The notes beneath the pieces were generated by a model. It saw only the letters and a list, made by a program, of their open reading frames with translations. It ran no database searches and was not told the DNA's origin. Below, piece after piece: positions 63,944 to 64,000 of a DNA stretch of 64,000 bases. This stretch comes from an uncultured Bacteroidota bacterium. Its GTDB lineage: Bacteria; Bacteroidota; Bacteroidia; Bacteroidales; UBA932. The stretch lies in contig CALGSW010000002.1 in NCBI GenBank assembly GCA_937901965.1, positions 253,970-317,969 of the forward strand, in the 5' to 3' direction. The translations under genes and the position numbers were made by a program. Position 1 is the stretch's first letter. Each line of letters starts with the position of its first letter.

Positions 63944-64000
63944 TGGCGGTATGGACGGGACTCGAACCCGCGACCCCCTGCGTGACAGGCAGGTATTCTA
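63944..64000 (-). tRNA. tRNA-Asp (GTC), 5' part outside window
   Basis: Read on minus from the edge: anticodon stem-loop CCTGC-CTGTCAC-GCAGG with anticodon GTC, variable region GGGTC, T arm GCGGG-TTCGAGT-CCCGT, acceptor 3' strand CCATACC, discriminator G and encoded CCA (63944-63946). The D arm and 5' acceptor strand lie beyond base 64000. Confidence 0.9.

Overview
The window looks like chromosomal DNA of a Bacteroidota member, most likely order Bacteroidales. Three things point there: promoters of the phylum's TTTG-N19-TAnnTTTG type, a UpxY-type antiterminator plus a DUF4290 gene next to murA, and a complete Na+-translocating NQR operon. Genus cannot be fixed from the sequence; Rikenellaceae-like is a guess.

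Layout. 1-13313 (minus) is a polysaccharide locus. It has a CapD/PglF-type membrane dehydratase, Wza-like export and Wzz-like chain-length proteins, the three UDP-L-FucNAc enzymes CapE/CapG/CapF, and a legionaminic- or sialic-acid-type set (dehydratase, LegC, NeuD, NeuB, NeuC cut by the window edge). 13490-16074 (plus) is a phosphoesterase/beta-propeller fusion and UbiX. 16281-25700 (minus) is a five-gene envelope cassette: LPP20-like lipoprotein, transglutaminase-like protein, LPP20/NTF2-like protein, PEGA protein, and a 12-repeat FN3-like lipoprotein. 26549-38881 holds a P-loop ATPase, rplU-rpmA, a nucleotide-sugar dehydrogenase, UpxY, DUF4290, murA, ftsK, a LolA-like gene, a Nudix gene and two REP-associated tyrosine transposases (RAYTs). 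38930-43193 is pyrE, an SRPBCC gene, a GH20 hexosaminidase and an rRNA m5C methyltransferase. 44088-49913 is nqrF-E-D-C-B-A. 49971-63843 holds a UvrD helicase, a 1077-residue dehydrogenase fusion, a DUF4493/DUF6359-like lipoprotein, a WbpD-like acetyltransferase, thioredoxin, a small methyltransferase/HMA/DUF6132 operon, fabI, arsC, a LytTR regulator, a LiaF-like protein and a secreted MBL hydrolase. A tRNA-Asp runs off the right end.

The most unusual signal is a set of very GC-rich, in-frame segments inside genes of an otherwise AT-leaning genome: nucleotide-sugar dehydrogenase, murA, rsmF and twice in uvrD. Each has a 5' arm like GGCGGGCGGC and a complementary 3' arm forming an 11-15 bp outer stem, and each encloses exactly three smaller hairpins, so it can fold as a cloverleaf. 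They read through as Ala/Gly/Pro-rich loops. Possible one-hairpin remnants lie in rsmF and ubiX. This resembles Rickettsia palindromic elements in concept, but I do not recognise the family.

The five large intergenic gaps are packed with palindromic repeat families, here called A (about 30 bp hairpin ending in AGCACCA), B (about 103 bp inverted repeat), C (TTGACACTTTA palindrome), D (about 125-140 bp with GGGTGGGAC ends) and E (about 135 bp with nested arms). One RAYT gene is bracketed by C/A units. One D copy appears to supply the start codon of the LolA-like gene. All structural claims come from reading the sequence by eye; no folding or database search was run.
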